This document shows, piece after piece, positions 16,319 through 22,550 of a stretch of 22,550 nucleotides of DNA; the first letter of the stretch is position 1; each line of letters begins with the position of its first letter. Made by a program: the position numbers and the translations under genes. The stretch lies in the NCBI GenBank assembly GCA_900556765.1, contig USQH01000007.1, positions 1 through 22,550 of the forward strand. Reading direction: 5' to 3'. The DNA is from an uncultured Oscillospiraceae bacterium. GTDB taxonomy: Bacteria > Bacillota > Clostridia > Oscillospirales > Acutalibacteraceae. Below the pieces are notes generated by a model. It saw only the letters and a program-made list of their open reading frames with translations. It did not search any database and was not told the origin of the DNA.

Positions 16319-16356
16319 AAACCGCTGTTTGGAAAATTGTACCCAAACAGCGGTTT
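16319..16356. terminator. Second, probably bidirectional terminator
   Basis: A perfect 14-bp stem, 16319-16332 with 16343-16356, and a ten-base loop. On the plus strand it ends GGTTTTAT; on the minus strand it ends GGTTTATTAT. It probably ends the minus-strand phosphatase message and backs up the terminator 20 bases away. Confidence 0.8.
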
Positions 16357-16503
16357 TATGCTATACAACTCTATGTAAAAGTTCTGACTTTTATAACCGC
16401 ACGGCGGTTAATTCGCCCATGTCTTGCTTACAACCGAAAAACCTATAAACTTTTGCTGATTTTTATGCAGTTATACAATATGTGTTATGCGATCGTGCGA
16501 CGG

Positions 16504-17151
16504 TCATTCGATTTCGTCGGTTTCGTCGATTTCCTTTTCAAACGGCACCAATCCTGCAACCTCAAACATACCTCCGCGCATCCAAATCGACGGATTTATG
16601 ATCGCGCAGTAGCCTTTTCCGTTCAGACATTCCCAGTGCGATATCGGTTGCTGAGGCAGTCCGTAAGCTGCCAAAATGGTAGATATCACGCCGCCGTGAG
16701 CGCATACGACTGCCGTCGTTTTTCCTTCGGTCATCATGTGCTGTACGATACTGTTGAACGCCGTTCCGACGCGTTTTATGAAGTCGGCTGTGCTTTCGCC
16801 GTTTGGGACAACTGCGTCAATGTCGTTAAATTCCGCCCACTTTCGGTAGGCTTCGTTATCCTTCAGTTCGTCGTGCGTTTTTCCTTCAAAATCGCCGAAA
16901 TTATACTCTATCAGTCCCGGCACAACAATTGCGTCGGCGTCGGGATAGAGCACATCCAGCGTTTGCTTGCAGCGGCTGAGCGGGCTGATGTAAAACAGCT
17001 CCGCGTCGGGATAAACGTATTTATCTTTCATGCGCCGCAGCATTTCAAGTCCCTCCGGTATAACAGGCAGGTCGGTGCGGCCGATGTACTGGCCTTTCAA
17101 ATTGCCGGCGGTCAGTCCGTGGCGTATAAAATAGACCTTATATGTTTTCAT
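16504..17151 (-). CDS. Histidine phosphatase family protein (phosphoglycerate mutase-like)
   Basis: A 215-residue member of the histidine phosphatase superfamily. The phosphorylated His is in Y-F-I-R-H-G-L-T-A-G-N near the N-terminus. I-S-P-L-S-R-C-K-Q-T supplies the second Arg, E-Y-N-F-G-D-F-E-G the acid region, and C-A-H-G-G-V-I the second catalytic His. The length and the EYNFGDFEG motif resemble CobC/GpmB-like phosphatases, but no cobalamin genes are nearby and the substrate cannot be read from sequence. The ATG at 17151 (MKTYKVYF) is preferred over an in-frame TTG at 17169. The ribosome binding site is weak. A good promoter lies upstream. No export signal is visible, so it is probably cytosolic. 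Confidence 0.9.
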   Translation of the reverse strand: MKTYKVYFIRHGLTAGNLKGQYIGRTDLPVIPEGLEMLRRMKDKYVYPDAELFYISPLSRCKQTLDVLYPDADAIVVPGLIEYNFGDFEGKTHDELKDNEAYRKWAEFNDIDAVVPNGESTADFIKRVGTAFNSIVQHMMTEGKTTAVVCAHGGVISTILAAYGLPQQPISHWECLNGKGYCAIINPSIWMRGGMFEVAGLVPFEKEIDETDEIE

Positions 17152-17186
17152 TTTACTATCCGCTTTCAAAAAAATATATTTATATA

Positions 17187-17215
17187 ATTATAACTCTGCC
17201 GCTTATTTATTTCAA
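17187..17215 (-). promoter_or_regulatory. Promoter of the histidine phosphatase gene
   Basis: Minus strand: TTGAAA (17215-17210), 17 bases, TATAAT (17192-17187), 36 bases before the ATG at 17151. Confidence 0.75.
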
Positions 17216-17239
17216 TAAATAATTGATATATTGCTTTTT

Positions 17240-17267
17240 TTGCCAAAATGAGTTATTATTTTATCAT
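17240..17267 (+). promoter_or_regulatory. Probable promoter of the membrane protein gene
   Basis: TTGCCA (17240-17245), 16 bases, TATCAT (17262-17267), 28 bases before the ATG at 17295. It is divergent from the phosphatase promoter. Confidence 0.5.
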
Positions 17268-17294
17268 ATTGTGACGGATCGTGAGGCGATAATA

Positions 17295-18371
17295 ATGGCG
17301 GTTAAAACAAATAAGCAATCAAATGATCTTGTAAACGACGAAAATAATGCCGAAAATAAATTTAATATGCCGACCCCAAGTGCCGAATCGGAGCCATTTG
17401 CAGAGACAGATGCTGCTGGCACTGAGGCGACTGACGAATTGTCGGCTGATGCTCCGGTGGAGGACAGCAGCGCATTTGACGATGATTACATAGTCAAAGC
17501 CGTCGCACCGACCGGTGAAGCGCCTGTCTCATTTACGGACGAACCGTCGGCTGACATACAACTTATTACCGGATCGAAGCATTCGCGGACAAGAAATAAT
17601 GCCGCTTTGCGTATATGCTGTATCGCCCTTGCCGTATTGCTTTTTATCAGCGTGGTATTTAACCTGTGTCAACTGCTCGGCGGTGATGATTCCGGCGAAT
17701 ATCCTGTAATACCGAGCCAATCGGACAATACGCCTGCCGTTGCCGACAACGATGTTTTTCCTCTGCTCGCGTCGTCCGAGGAACACAGCCTGTTCCTTTA
17801 CGGCGTGCGTCCTTACGGAGTTGTGCTTGTTAACAACGGAGTAGGCAATTATTTTGATTGGCTGAGTATATCCGACAGCATGACAAAGCCGCAGATGCAG
17901 GTGGTCGACATTGACCGCGACGGAAAAAGCGAGATAGTTGTGCTGTTGAAAACAATGGGCGACGATGGCGAAAATCAAAACGGAGTCCATGTACTCAGTT
18001 TTCAGTCAAACAGCGATACTGCGCCTATCTATAACGATGCGGGGCTTGACTCGGCCGATACGGTTGAGAAACTGAAATCGGTTGTTGACATCGGCTACGA
18101 TATGATCGATGATATTTTTACCGTGCGTGCGGGAGGAAATACCGCTTCCTTTAACGACAAAAATGCGTCTACAGAACGTGATTATCTTACCGCGCAGCTT
18201 GGCCGCAGTATTGAGTTTACTCTCAGCGGCGCCGTAATAACAGCGATCGTGTCGGTTGACGCCGTTTACAGTGACGGTTCGATCGAAAAAATTGGCGATA
18301 TAACCGCAACTGTCGCTTACGGAGGCACTGCATTGGCGCTCGAAAATGTTAATTTCGTGCAAAATCAGTAA
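17295..18371 (+). CDS. Single-pass membrane protein with acidic cytoplasmic tail, unknown function
   Basis: A 358-residue protein I cannot name. Residues 1-95 are low-complexity and rich in Asp, Glu, Ala, Thr and Ser. S-R-T-R-N-N (97-102) precedes one hydrophobic segment at about 104-128, which by the positive-inside rule puts the acidic region in the cytoplasm and residues 129-358 outside. The outer part has a short linker and then a beta-rich domain with V-V-D-I-D-R-D-G-K-S-E-I-V-V (203-216), an FG-GAP/VCBS-like calcium loop. The ATG at 17295 is chosen because GAGG lies seven bases upstream; 24 further in-frame codons upstream cover the promoter. It sits before nrdR but is separated from it by a promoter. 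Confidence 0.8.
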   Translation: MAVKTNKQSNDLVNDENNAENKFNMPTPSAESEPFAETDAAGTEATDELSADAPVEDSSAFDDDYIVKAVAPTGEAPVSFTDEPSADIQLITGSKHSRTRNNAALRICCIALAVLLFISVVFNLCQLLGGDDSGEYPVIPSQSDNTPAVADNDVFPLLASSEEHSLFLYGVRPYGVVLVNNGVGNYFDWLSISDSMTKPQMQVVDIDRDGKSEIVVLLKTMGDDGENQNGVHVLSFQSNSDTAPIYNDAGLDSADTVEKLKSVVDIGYDMIDDIFTVRAGGNTASFNDKNASTERDYLTAQLGRSIEFTLSGAVITAIVSVDAVYSDGSIEKIGDITATVAYGGTALALENVNFVQNQ

Positions 18372-18389
18372 TTATGCGTGATTTTGTGC

Positions 18390-18418
18390 TTGTAATTGTG
18401 ACGACTTGTTGATATAAT
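18390..18418 (+). promoter_or_regulatory. Promoter of nrdR
   Basis: TTGTAA (18390-18395), 17 bases, TATAAT (18413-18418), 37 bases before the nrdR ATG. Confidence 0.7.
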
Positions 18419-18455
18419 TTGTTATGTAAACTAATCAGTAGGATGGTGACTGTCA

Positions 18456-18911
18456 ATGAAATGCCCGTATTGCGGATTTGAGGAAAGCAAGGTAATAGAC
18501 TCCAGGCCGACCGACGAGGGTGAGCGTATTCGCCGCCGCCGTGAGTGTTTGAACTGTCAAAAGCGCTTTACTACCTATGAAATTATTGAAAGTCTGCCGA
18601 TTATAGTTATAAAAAAGGACAAGTCGCGTGAACCGTTCAGCAGAGAAAAGCTGATGAACGGACTGATGCGTGCGTGCGAGAAACGCCCTGTGTCGCTCGA
18701 CACAATGGAGCGCATCGTTGACGAGATTGAGACGTCGATATGCAATTCGCTCGATCGCGAAGTGTCGACAGTTCACATCGGCGAGCTGGTAATGGACAAG
18801 CTGAAAGCGGTCGATGAGGTCGCTTATGTTCGCTTTGCCTCCGTTTACCGCCAGTTTAAGGATATAAATACCTTCATGCAGGAATTAAATAACCTGTTGA
18901 ACGAGAAATAA
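18456..18911 (+). CDS. nrdR: Transcriptional repressor NrdR
   Basis: A 151-residue regulator of ribonucleotide reductase genes that senses (d)ATP. The N-terminal zinc ribbon has C-P-Y-C (3, 6) and C-L-N-C (31, 34), with the conserved V-I-D-S-R-P-T-D-E-G-E-R-I-R-R-R-R-E between them. An ATP-cone follows from about residue 46 with K-K-D-K-S-R-E-P-F-S-R-E-K-L and ends Y-V-R-F-A-S-V-Y-R-Q-F-K-D. Length is standard. The ATG is eight bases after AGGATGGTG. Its stop overlaps the next start (TAATG). No ribonucleotide reductase gene lies in the window. Confidence 0.97.
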   Translation: MKCPYCGFEESKVIDSRPTDEGERIRRRRECLNCQKRFTTYEIIESLPIIVIKKDKSREPFSREKLMNGLMRACEKRPVSLDTMERIVDEIETSICNSLDREVSTVHIGELVMDKLKAVDEVAYVRFASVYRQFKDINTFMQELNNLLNEK

Positions 18912-19432
18912 TGAACAGAACCAAGGTTTGCTGTTTTACAGGCCACCGCCCTGAGGCTCTGTATCTCTACGATGAGGACGAGTACACGGTTTACGGCCAT
19001 ATACGCTCGGCGGTGGAGAGCGCTGTGCTGGACGGATATACCGATTTTATGTGCGGCGGTTGTCGCGGCGGCGATTTCCTTTTCGGTGAAGCTGTCTGCG
19101 ACTTAAAAAAAGAATATCCAGACATCAGGCTGATATGTGTGCTTCCGTTCAGCGGCCAGTCGGAGCAGTGGTCGGGTGCCGACCGCAGCCGATATGCCGA
19201 CCTGTTGGACTCGGCGGACGAGGTCATATGCCTGAGCGATAGGTACGATCCGCGTTGCATGCACAGGCGCAACCGTTACATGGTCGACCGTTCGTCGCTG
19301 CTTATCGCGGCGTATAACGGGACAAAGGGCGGCACAGAGTACACTCTCAATTACGCGCGAAAAAGCGGCCTGAGAGTGGTTAATGTGCTTGTTCCTCCGG
19401 CTGAGGAATCAGAGCAGCTATCTTTTGAATGA
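18911..19432 (+). CDS. SLOG/DUF1273 (YpsA-like) family protein
   Basis: A 173-residue Rossmann-like protein. It starts C-C-F-T-G-H-R-P-E, has C-G-G-C-R-G-G-D-F-L-F-G-E in place of the usual G-G-A-x-G nucleotide loop, then L-P-F-S-G-Q, S-A-D-E-V-I-C-L-S, R-N-R-Y-M-V-D-R-S and N-G-T-K-G-G-T-E-Y-T. These match the DUF1273 branch of the SLOG superfamily, which is thought to bind nucleotides or nucleotide-derived ligands. YpsA in Bacillus has been linked to cell division; the function here is open. The start overlaps the nrdR stop by one base, so it is probably co-translated. Its last 53 bases overlap the convergent small gene at 19380. Confidence 0.85.
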   Translation: MNRTKVCCFTGHRPEALYLYDEDEYTVYGHIRSAVESAVLDGYTDFMCGGCRGGDFLFGEAVCDLKKEYPDIRLICVLPFSGQSEQWSGADRSRYADLLDSADEVICLSDRYDPRCMHRRNRYMVDRSSLLIAAYNGTKGGTEYTLNYARKSGLRVVNVLVPPAEESEQLSFE

Positions 19433-19685
19433 GCAAATATTCGAGCTTTATTACGGGCGGAGTCAGAAATGACTGCGCCTGTTTGATTTTTGATCGGTCA
19501 ATTATGGGCGAATAGCTTTCACCGAATACGGTCACGCCACTGTCGGTGATCGCGGCAGCAGGCGTGCTGTCGTCGTAACCGATACTGCGCGTGGTCTCGT
19601 CGGCTCGTATCATTCCCGAAAATGTCAGCATGGGAACAAGGGCGATCATGAGCGTCATCACGAACGCGCGAAATGCGTCTTTCAT
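19380..19685 (-). CDS. Small exported or membrane-anchored protein downstream of gpr, unknown function
   Basis: A 101-residue protein with a hydrophobic N-terminal segment (about residues 7-25) that could be a signal peptide or membrane anchor. A Thr/Ser/Asp-rich stretch follows, and a hydrophobic helix near 80-92. The ATG overlaps the gpr stop in ATGA, indicating translational coupling. I do not recognise a family. In many Clostridia spoIIP follows gpr, but this protein is far too short and lacks its amidase motifs. Its 3' end overlaps the SLOG gene on the other strand by 53 bases, and no terminator is visible. It may be expressed during sporulation with gpr (inference). Confidence 0.62.
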   Translation of the reverse strand: MKDAFRAFVMTLMIALVPMLTFSGMIRADETTRSIGYDDSTPAAAITDSGVTVFGESYSPIIDRSKIKQAQSFLTPPVIKLEYLLIQKIAALIPQPEEQAH

Positions 19686-20545
19686 AGCAATCCCATCAGC
19701 GTTTCTCGATCAAGCTCCTGCTGCAGCGCCCAGTTTATCGCGCGCGAGAGGGTAGAGGCGCCCCTCTCGATAAGCAGGTCTATTTCCTGCGGCGTTACGA
19801 TCATTTTTGCACCCCTCGGATTTATCTTGTCGTCGCACTTGTGCCCGGTCAGGTCAAGTGCCAGCGTTGCCGCGTCAACTACGGTCGGTATGCCCACCGC
19901 TATGACCGGCGCGCCTACCGTCTGATAACTTATTTCGGTGCGTGCGTTGCCGACACCGGCACCCGGTCTGATACCGCTGTCGGACATCTGTACCGTGCAG
20001 CCTAAACGACTGAGCGAGCGGGAGGCGAGCGCGTCGATAACGATGACGGCAGCGGGATGAATCAGCTTTGCAATGCCGGAGATTATTTCTCCCGTTTCTA
20101 TGCCGGTTTGACCGAGCACGCCGGGAGCGATTACCGCTACCGGACGCATATCGTCAAGCCCGATCGAGCGCGCGATCTCGCCCTCGATGTGCCGTGTTGC
20201 AAGCACTCCGAACGCAGCTTTCGGACCTATTGCGTCGGGCGTGATGGACGTGTTGCCGAGACCTGCTACCAGTATCAGTCCCTTTTTCGGTACAAAGGAG
20301 ATAAGCTCGCCGCATATTGCTTCAACGGCGTCGTCATTCAGCTCGCCGCTGTCGGTCAGCGGAGGCATTTCGACAGTGGTGTATGTGCCTATCGGCTTTG
20401 AATAGGCGTCGGCACCTGCCTGATTTTTGATTTTTATTCGGGTGATTTTTATATTTCCGACGCTTTTTTCTTTGTATTCAATACCGTCGGTCGCGTTCGG
20501 ATTCAGCTCTCTTTGCTCTAGAGCCAGATCGGTTCTGATGGACAT
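19682..20545 (-). CDS. gpr: Spore germination protease GPR
   Basis: A 288-residue aspartic-type protease (family A25) that degrades small acid-soluble spore proteins at germination and is made as a zymogen in the forespore. The N-terminal R-T-D-L-A-L-E resembles both the autocleavage site and the SASP cleavage site. The conserved aspartates are visible in N-T-S-I-T-P-D-A-I-G-P (D104) and V-I-D-A-L-A-S-R (D171). The segment G-I-R-P-G-A-G-V-G-N-A-R is also typical. The ATG at 20545 is chosen because GGAGG lies seven bases upstream; a 17-codon upstream extension has no family resemblance. CATAATA at 20582-20576 resembles a sigma-G -10 element, but I see no matching -35. It diverges from rpsT, an arrangement common in Clostridia. 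Confidence 0.95.
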   Translation of the reverse strand: MSIRTDLALEQRELNPNATDGIEYKEKSVGNIKITRIKIKNQAGADAYSKPIGTYTTVEMPPLTDSGELNDDAVEAICGELISFVPKKGLILVAGLGNTSITPDAIGPKAAFGVLATRHIEGEIARSIGLDDMRPVAVIAPGVLGQTGIETGEIISGIAKLIHPAAVIVIDALASRSLSRLGCTVQMSDSGIRPGAGVGNARTEISYQTVGAPVIAVGIPTVVDAATLALDLTGHKCDDKINPRGAKMIVTPQEIDLLIERGASTLSRAINWALQQELDRETLMGLL

Positions 20546-20632
20546 ATTTGCCTCCGAATGTATTAATTTTACGATTATTATGTGCAGAATAGGCAAAAAT
20601 AAAAATTATTACCCCATTCTTGTAAAAAATGC

Positions 20633-20661
20633 TTGCAATTTGGCTACATAAATGGTATGAT
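20633..20661 (+). promoter_or_regulatory. Promoter of rpsT
   Basis: TTGCAA (20633-20638), 17 bases, TATGAT (20656-20661), with a TGG extension before the -10. This gives a leader of about 47 bases. Confidence 0.8.
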
Positions 20662-20714
20662 TACTGTTGCTTATTAAAAAAGATTTTATGCAGATGATTA
20701 AAGGAGGTGTAAGT

Positions 20715-20975
20715 ATGCCTAATATCAAGTCCGCTAAGAAACGCGTTCAGATCGCCGAAGTCAGAGCTGCCCGTAACAAGGCTGTTAATTCTGCGCTGAA
20801 AACCTCCATTAAAAAGGCTAACGCAGCTATCGACAACAACACTGCCGACAAAGCTGACGTCGTAAAGGCCGCTGTCAAGAAGATAGATCAGGCTGCTGCA
20901 AAGGGAATCATTCACAAGAATTGTGCAGCTCACAAGAAATCGGCTATCGTTAAAAAGATGAACGCTGCTCAGTAA
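20715..20975 (+). CDS. rpsT: 30S ribosomal protein S20
   Basis: An 86-residue, Lys/Ala-rich all-helical protein that binds 16S rRNA early in small-subunit assembly. It starts M-P-N-I-K-S-A-K-K-R-V and ends with A-A-H-K-K-S-A-I-V-K-K-M-N, both characteristic. The ATG at 20715 follows a very strong AAGGAGGTG with five bases between; an in-frame extension upstream to 20667 overlaps the ribosome binding site and is rejected. Monocistronic, with its own promoter and terminator. Confidence 0.97.
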   Translation: MPNIKSAKKRVQIAEVRAARNKAVNSALKTSIKKANAAIDNNTADKADVVKAAVKKIDQAAAKGIIHKNCAAHKKSAIVKKMNAAQ

Positions 20976-20992
20976 GCAGCTTTTGCTGATGA

Positions 20993-21031
20993 AAAACGCT
21001 TCGTACCGTTCAAACGATACGAAGCGTTTTT
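20993..21031. terminator. rpsT terminator, usable in both directions
   Basis: A perfect 13-bp stem, 20993-21005 with 21018-21030 (AAAACGCTTCGTA and its complement), and a T run on each strand. It could also stop the minus-strand aroF message ending at 21156. Confidence 0.9.
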
Positions 21032-21047
21032 GTTTGTCGTAATTTAT

Positions 21048-21147
21048 TATCGGTGCTTTTAATTTCAACCGTGCTTTTTTATCGGCAATTTGAATGTCAG
21101 CCGTGCTTTTGTATATCGGAAATATGAATGTCGGCTGAATTTTCATG
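21048..21147. repeat. Three degenerate tandem copies of a 32-34-base unit
   Basis: Units start with TATCGG at 21048, 21080 and 21114. Units share a TTTCAA or TGAATGTC core and then C(A/G)(A/G)C(C/T)G followed by TGCTTTT, which the third unit has lost. The array lies between the rpsT terminator and the aroF stop codon and ends about nine bases short of it. It is not coding. Confidence 0.6.
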
Positions 21148-21155
21148 TCTGTCGT

Positions 21156-22193
21156 TTACAGCAGGTCGGCAATCTCCAGTATCAGCCGTTCGCTTTTCTC
21201 CCAGCCGAGACAGGGGTCTGTAATCGACTTGCCGTAGACGCCCTCCTCGGGCCGCTGACAACCGTCCTCAAGGTAGCTTTCAATCATCAGGCCCTTTATC
21301 ATCGACCGTACCGATTCGCTGTGTCGGCAGGAGTGGAGTACCTCTTTTGCAATGCGTATCTGCTCCAGATATTGTTTTCCCGAATTGGAGTGATTGCAGT
21401 CGACAATGCAGGCCACGTTTTTCAGTCCTTTTGCCGTGTACATATCGTACAGGCGTATCAGATCCTCGTAGTGATAGTTGGGCAGGGAATTGCCGTGCTT
21501 GTTAACGCTGCCGCGCAGTATCGCGTGGCAAAGCGGATTGCCCTGCGTCGTTACCTCCCATCCGCTGTAAAGGAAGGTGTGTCCGCCCTGAGCGGCAACG
21601 ATTGCGTTAAGCATAACACTGAGGTCGCCTGAGGTCGGGTTTTTCATGCCTACCGGAATGTTCATGCCGCTCGATACCAGCCTGTGCTGCTGGTTTTCTG
21701 AGGAACGCGCGCCTATGGCAATGTAGCCGAGAATGTCGTTGAGGTAGCGGTAGTTTTCGGGATAGAGCATTTCGTCGGCGGTGGCGAATCCGGTCTGCTC
21801 AATAACGTCGGTATGCAGCTTGCGGATAGCGATCAGCCCCTCCAGCATATCCGGCTTTTCGGTCGGATTCGGTTGATGAAGCATACCCTTGTAGCCCTGA
21901 CCGGTGGTGCGCGGTTTGTTGGTGTAAATGCGCGGGATAAGGATGAGCTTGTCGCTGACCTTTTCCTGAACGCGGCGCAGACGGCTGACGTATTCCATCA
22001 CGGCGTCCTCGCGGTCGGAGGAGCATGGCCCGATTATCAGCAGGAATTTATCGCTGTTTCCTGTAAAAACCTCAGCTATTCTGCGGTCGCTGTCGCTTTT
22101 CAGAGCGGCGCATTTTTCGGATATGGGAAACTGTGCCTTTATTTCCTCCGGAGTGGGTAATTTGCGTAAATATTGCATATTATCTGAGTGCAT
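21156..22193 (-). CDS. aroF: Class I 3-deoxy-7-phosphoheptulonate (DAHP) synthase
   Basis: A 345-residue enzyme joining phosphoenolpyruvate and erythrose 4-phosphate, the entry to the shikimate pathway. Motifs of the AroFGH type: I-G-P-C-S-S-D-R-E-D-A-V, P-R-I-Y-T-N-K-P-R-T-T-G-Q-G-Y-K-G, G-A-R-S-S-E-N-Q-Q-H-R, P-V-G-M-K-N-P-T-S-G-D, and the metal-binding C-I-V-D-C-N-H-S-N-S-G-K. Length matches E. coli AroF/G/H (350). Feedback specificity cannot be assigned from sequence. The ATG at 22193 is used; M6 at 22178 is an alternative, and neither has a clear Shine-Dalgarno. No other shikimate gene is adjacent. A well-formed promoter lies upstream. Confidence 0.95.
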   Translation of the reverse strand: MHSDNMQYLRKLPTPEEIKAQFPISEKCAALKSDSDRRIAEVFTGNSDKFLLIIGPCSSDREDAVMEYVSRLRRVQEKVSDKLILIPRIYTNKPRTTGQGYKGMLHQPNPTEKPDMLEGLIAIRKLHTDVIEQTGFATADEMLYPENYRYLNDILGYIAIGARSSENQQHRLVSSGMNIPVGMKNPTSGDLSVMLNAIVAAQGGHTFLYSGWEVTTQGNPLCHAILRGSVNKHGNSLPNYHYEDLIRLYDMYTAKGLKNVACIVDCNHSNSGKQYLEQIRIAKEVLHSCRHSESVRSMIKGLMIESYLEDGCQRPEEGVYGKSITDPCLGWEKSERLILEIADLL

Positions 22194-22233
22194 AGCCTGT
22201 CGAGTCTCTTTTCATTGCGGGATTTTATTGATA

Positions 22234-22262
22234 ATTGTAGCACATAGTCCCGCTGTTTACAA
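22234..22262 (-). promoter_or_regulatory. Promoter of the DAHP synthase gene
   Basis: Minus strand: TTGTAA (22262-22257), 17 bases, TACAAT (22239-22234), with an extended TGC before the -10. It is 40 bases before the ATG. An inverted repeat GCGGGA/TCCCGC (22218-22223 and 22248-22253) brackets the -10 and could be a repressor site, though six-base arms are weak evidence. Confidence 0.75.
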
Positions 22263-22426
22263 GCATAAAGCACGCAAAATAACGCCGATAAAAAGGATGC
22301 AAAAAAGTCCAGAGCGCAAAAGGACAGGAAAACACGAAAAAATCAGTGCAAGAAAGCAGATAATTTGCTCGAATTATCACATTTTTATAATTTTAAGCTT
22401 TTGAAAGAAGAAAACGAGTCTTTTTG
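22263..22426. other. Non-coding spacer upstream of aroF
   Basis: AT-rich sequence with no gene I can support. It holds one short hairpin, 22359-22365 with 22372-22378 (GATAATT, loop TGCTCG), without a long T run on either side. Together with the element at 22427-22546 it makes up most of the 357 bases beyond aroF. Confidence 0.5.
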
Positions 22427-22546
22427 TTATAAACGAACCTCACCTATCGACCGTACCTTTATACGCCTTCGGGCAAGCTTAAAACACTGATGAATCGGCG
22501 TTTTAGGTTCGGTGCCTTTATTCCAAACATTTTTTCCTATCCCCAT
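22427..22546 (-). other. Unidentified 39-codon open frame overlapping a self-complementary structure
   Basis: On the minus strand an ATG at 22546 opens a 39-codon frame, ending TAA at 22427, that encodes a very basic peptide with K-L-A-R-R-R-I-K-V-R-S near its end. The frame stays open upstream to the window edge, so this may be the 3' end of a longer gene. The same bases fold: CGAACCT (22511-22505) pairs with AGGTTCG (22440-22434), enclosing an eight-base stem (22505-22498 with 22487-22480) that gains a G-U pair only if the minus strand is the RNA. It could be a structured RNA or a real C-terminus. I do not recognise either. Confidence 0.3.
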
Positions 22547-22550
22547 AAAA

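Noticed and set aside
16453..17187. 244-codon plus-strand open frame
   Set aside because: It is antisense to the histidine phosphatase, whose catalytic motifs are intact, and it resembles no protein.
20661..21146. 161-codon minus-strand frame across rpsT
   Set aside because: It is antisense to the ribosomal protein gene and runs through its terminator and the tandem repeats; no protein family fits.
22427..22460. Possible Mg2+ riboswitch (M-box), because the minus strand reads ATAGGTGAGGTTC
   Set aside because: The following conserved GCTGCTGCCC core is absent and no magnesium transporter is downstream.
22485..22515. Possible hammerhead ribozyme core (CTGATGA on the plus strand)
   Set aside because: No stem II followed by GAAA and no cleavage-site stem can be drawn around it.

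Overview
The window looks like a chromosomal segment of an endospore-forming, anaerobic Firmicute of the Clostridia (Oscillospiraceae/Ruminococcus-like). The inference rests on the germination protease gpr, the Gram-positive HPr kinase/phosphorylase, WhiA, RapZ, NrdR, a secreted protein with a type I dockerin, an intracellular GH27 alpha-galactosidase, and promoters and ribosome binding sites of low-GC Gram-positive style. Almost everything is core metabolism or housekeeping. I found no CRISPR array, transposase, phage module, tRNA or rRNA.

Left edge (1-768): two minus-strand pieces, the 3' end of murE (truncated at about 728) and the first 175 codons of priA (running off the window). They are more AT-rich, with different codon use, than what follows. 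The murE homology stops abruptly 40 bases before the next gene, so a rearrangement or an assembly join at about 728 is likely. Region 769-4527: a secreted, dockerin-bearing multi-domain protein on the plus strand converges on a GT4 glycosyltransferase on the minus strand. Between them lie a strong hairpin terminator and a 69-bp near-perfect palindrome.

Central region (4734-14693): hprK, a ROK glucokinase, murB and rapZ form an operon closed by a terminator at 8518-8551. Then whiA-dnaE, pfkA behind its own promoter, and a dCMP deaminase. HprK (carbon catabolite control), glucokinase and PfkA (upper glycolysis), MurB (peptidoglycan precursor) and RapZ (nucleotide-binding regulator) join carbon status to wall synthesis. 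The yvcK/gluconeogenesis factor gene usually found between rapZ and whiA in Firmicutes is absent.

Right region (14899-22550): a GH27 alpha-galactosidase translationally coupled to a small zinc-ribbon protein, two terminators in tandem, a minus-strand histidine phosphatase divergent from an unknown single-pass membrane protein, then nrdR coupled to a SLOG/DUF1273 protein. A minus-strand pair (gpr plus a small exported protein) overlaps the SLOG gene tail-to-tail. rpsT diverges from gpr, and a minus-strand class I DAHP synthase ends beside a degenerate 33-bp tandem repeat. The last 120 bases hold an unidentified short open frame that also folds on itself.

The most noteworthy points are the murE junction, the 69-bp palindrome, the dockerin protein with an uncharacterised N-terminal domain and five helical repeats, the missing yvcK, the right-edge structured element, and two small genes of unknown function coupled to known ones. 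I did not find a convincing new multi-gene system.
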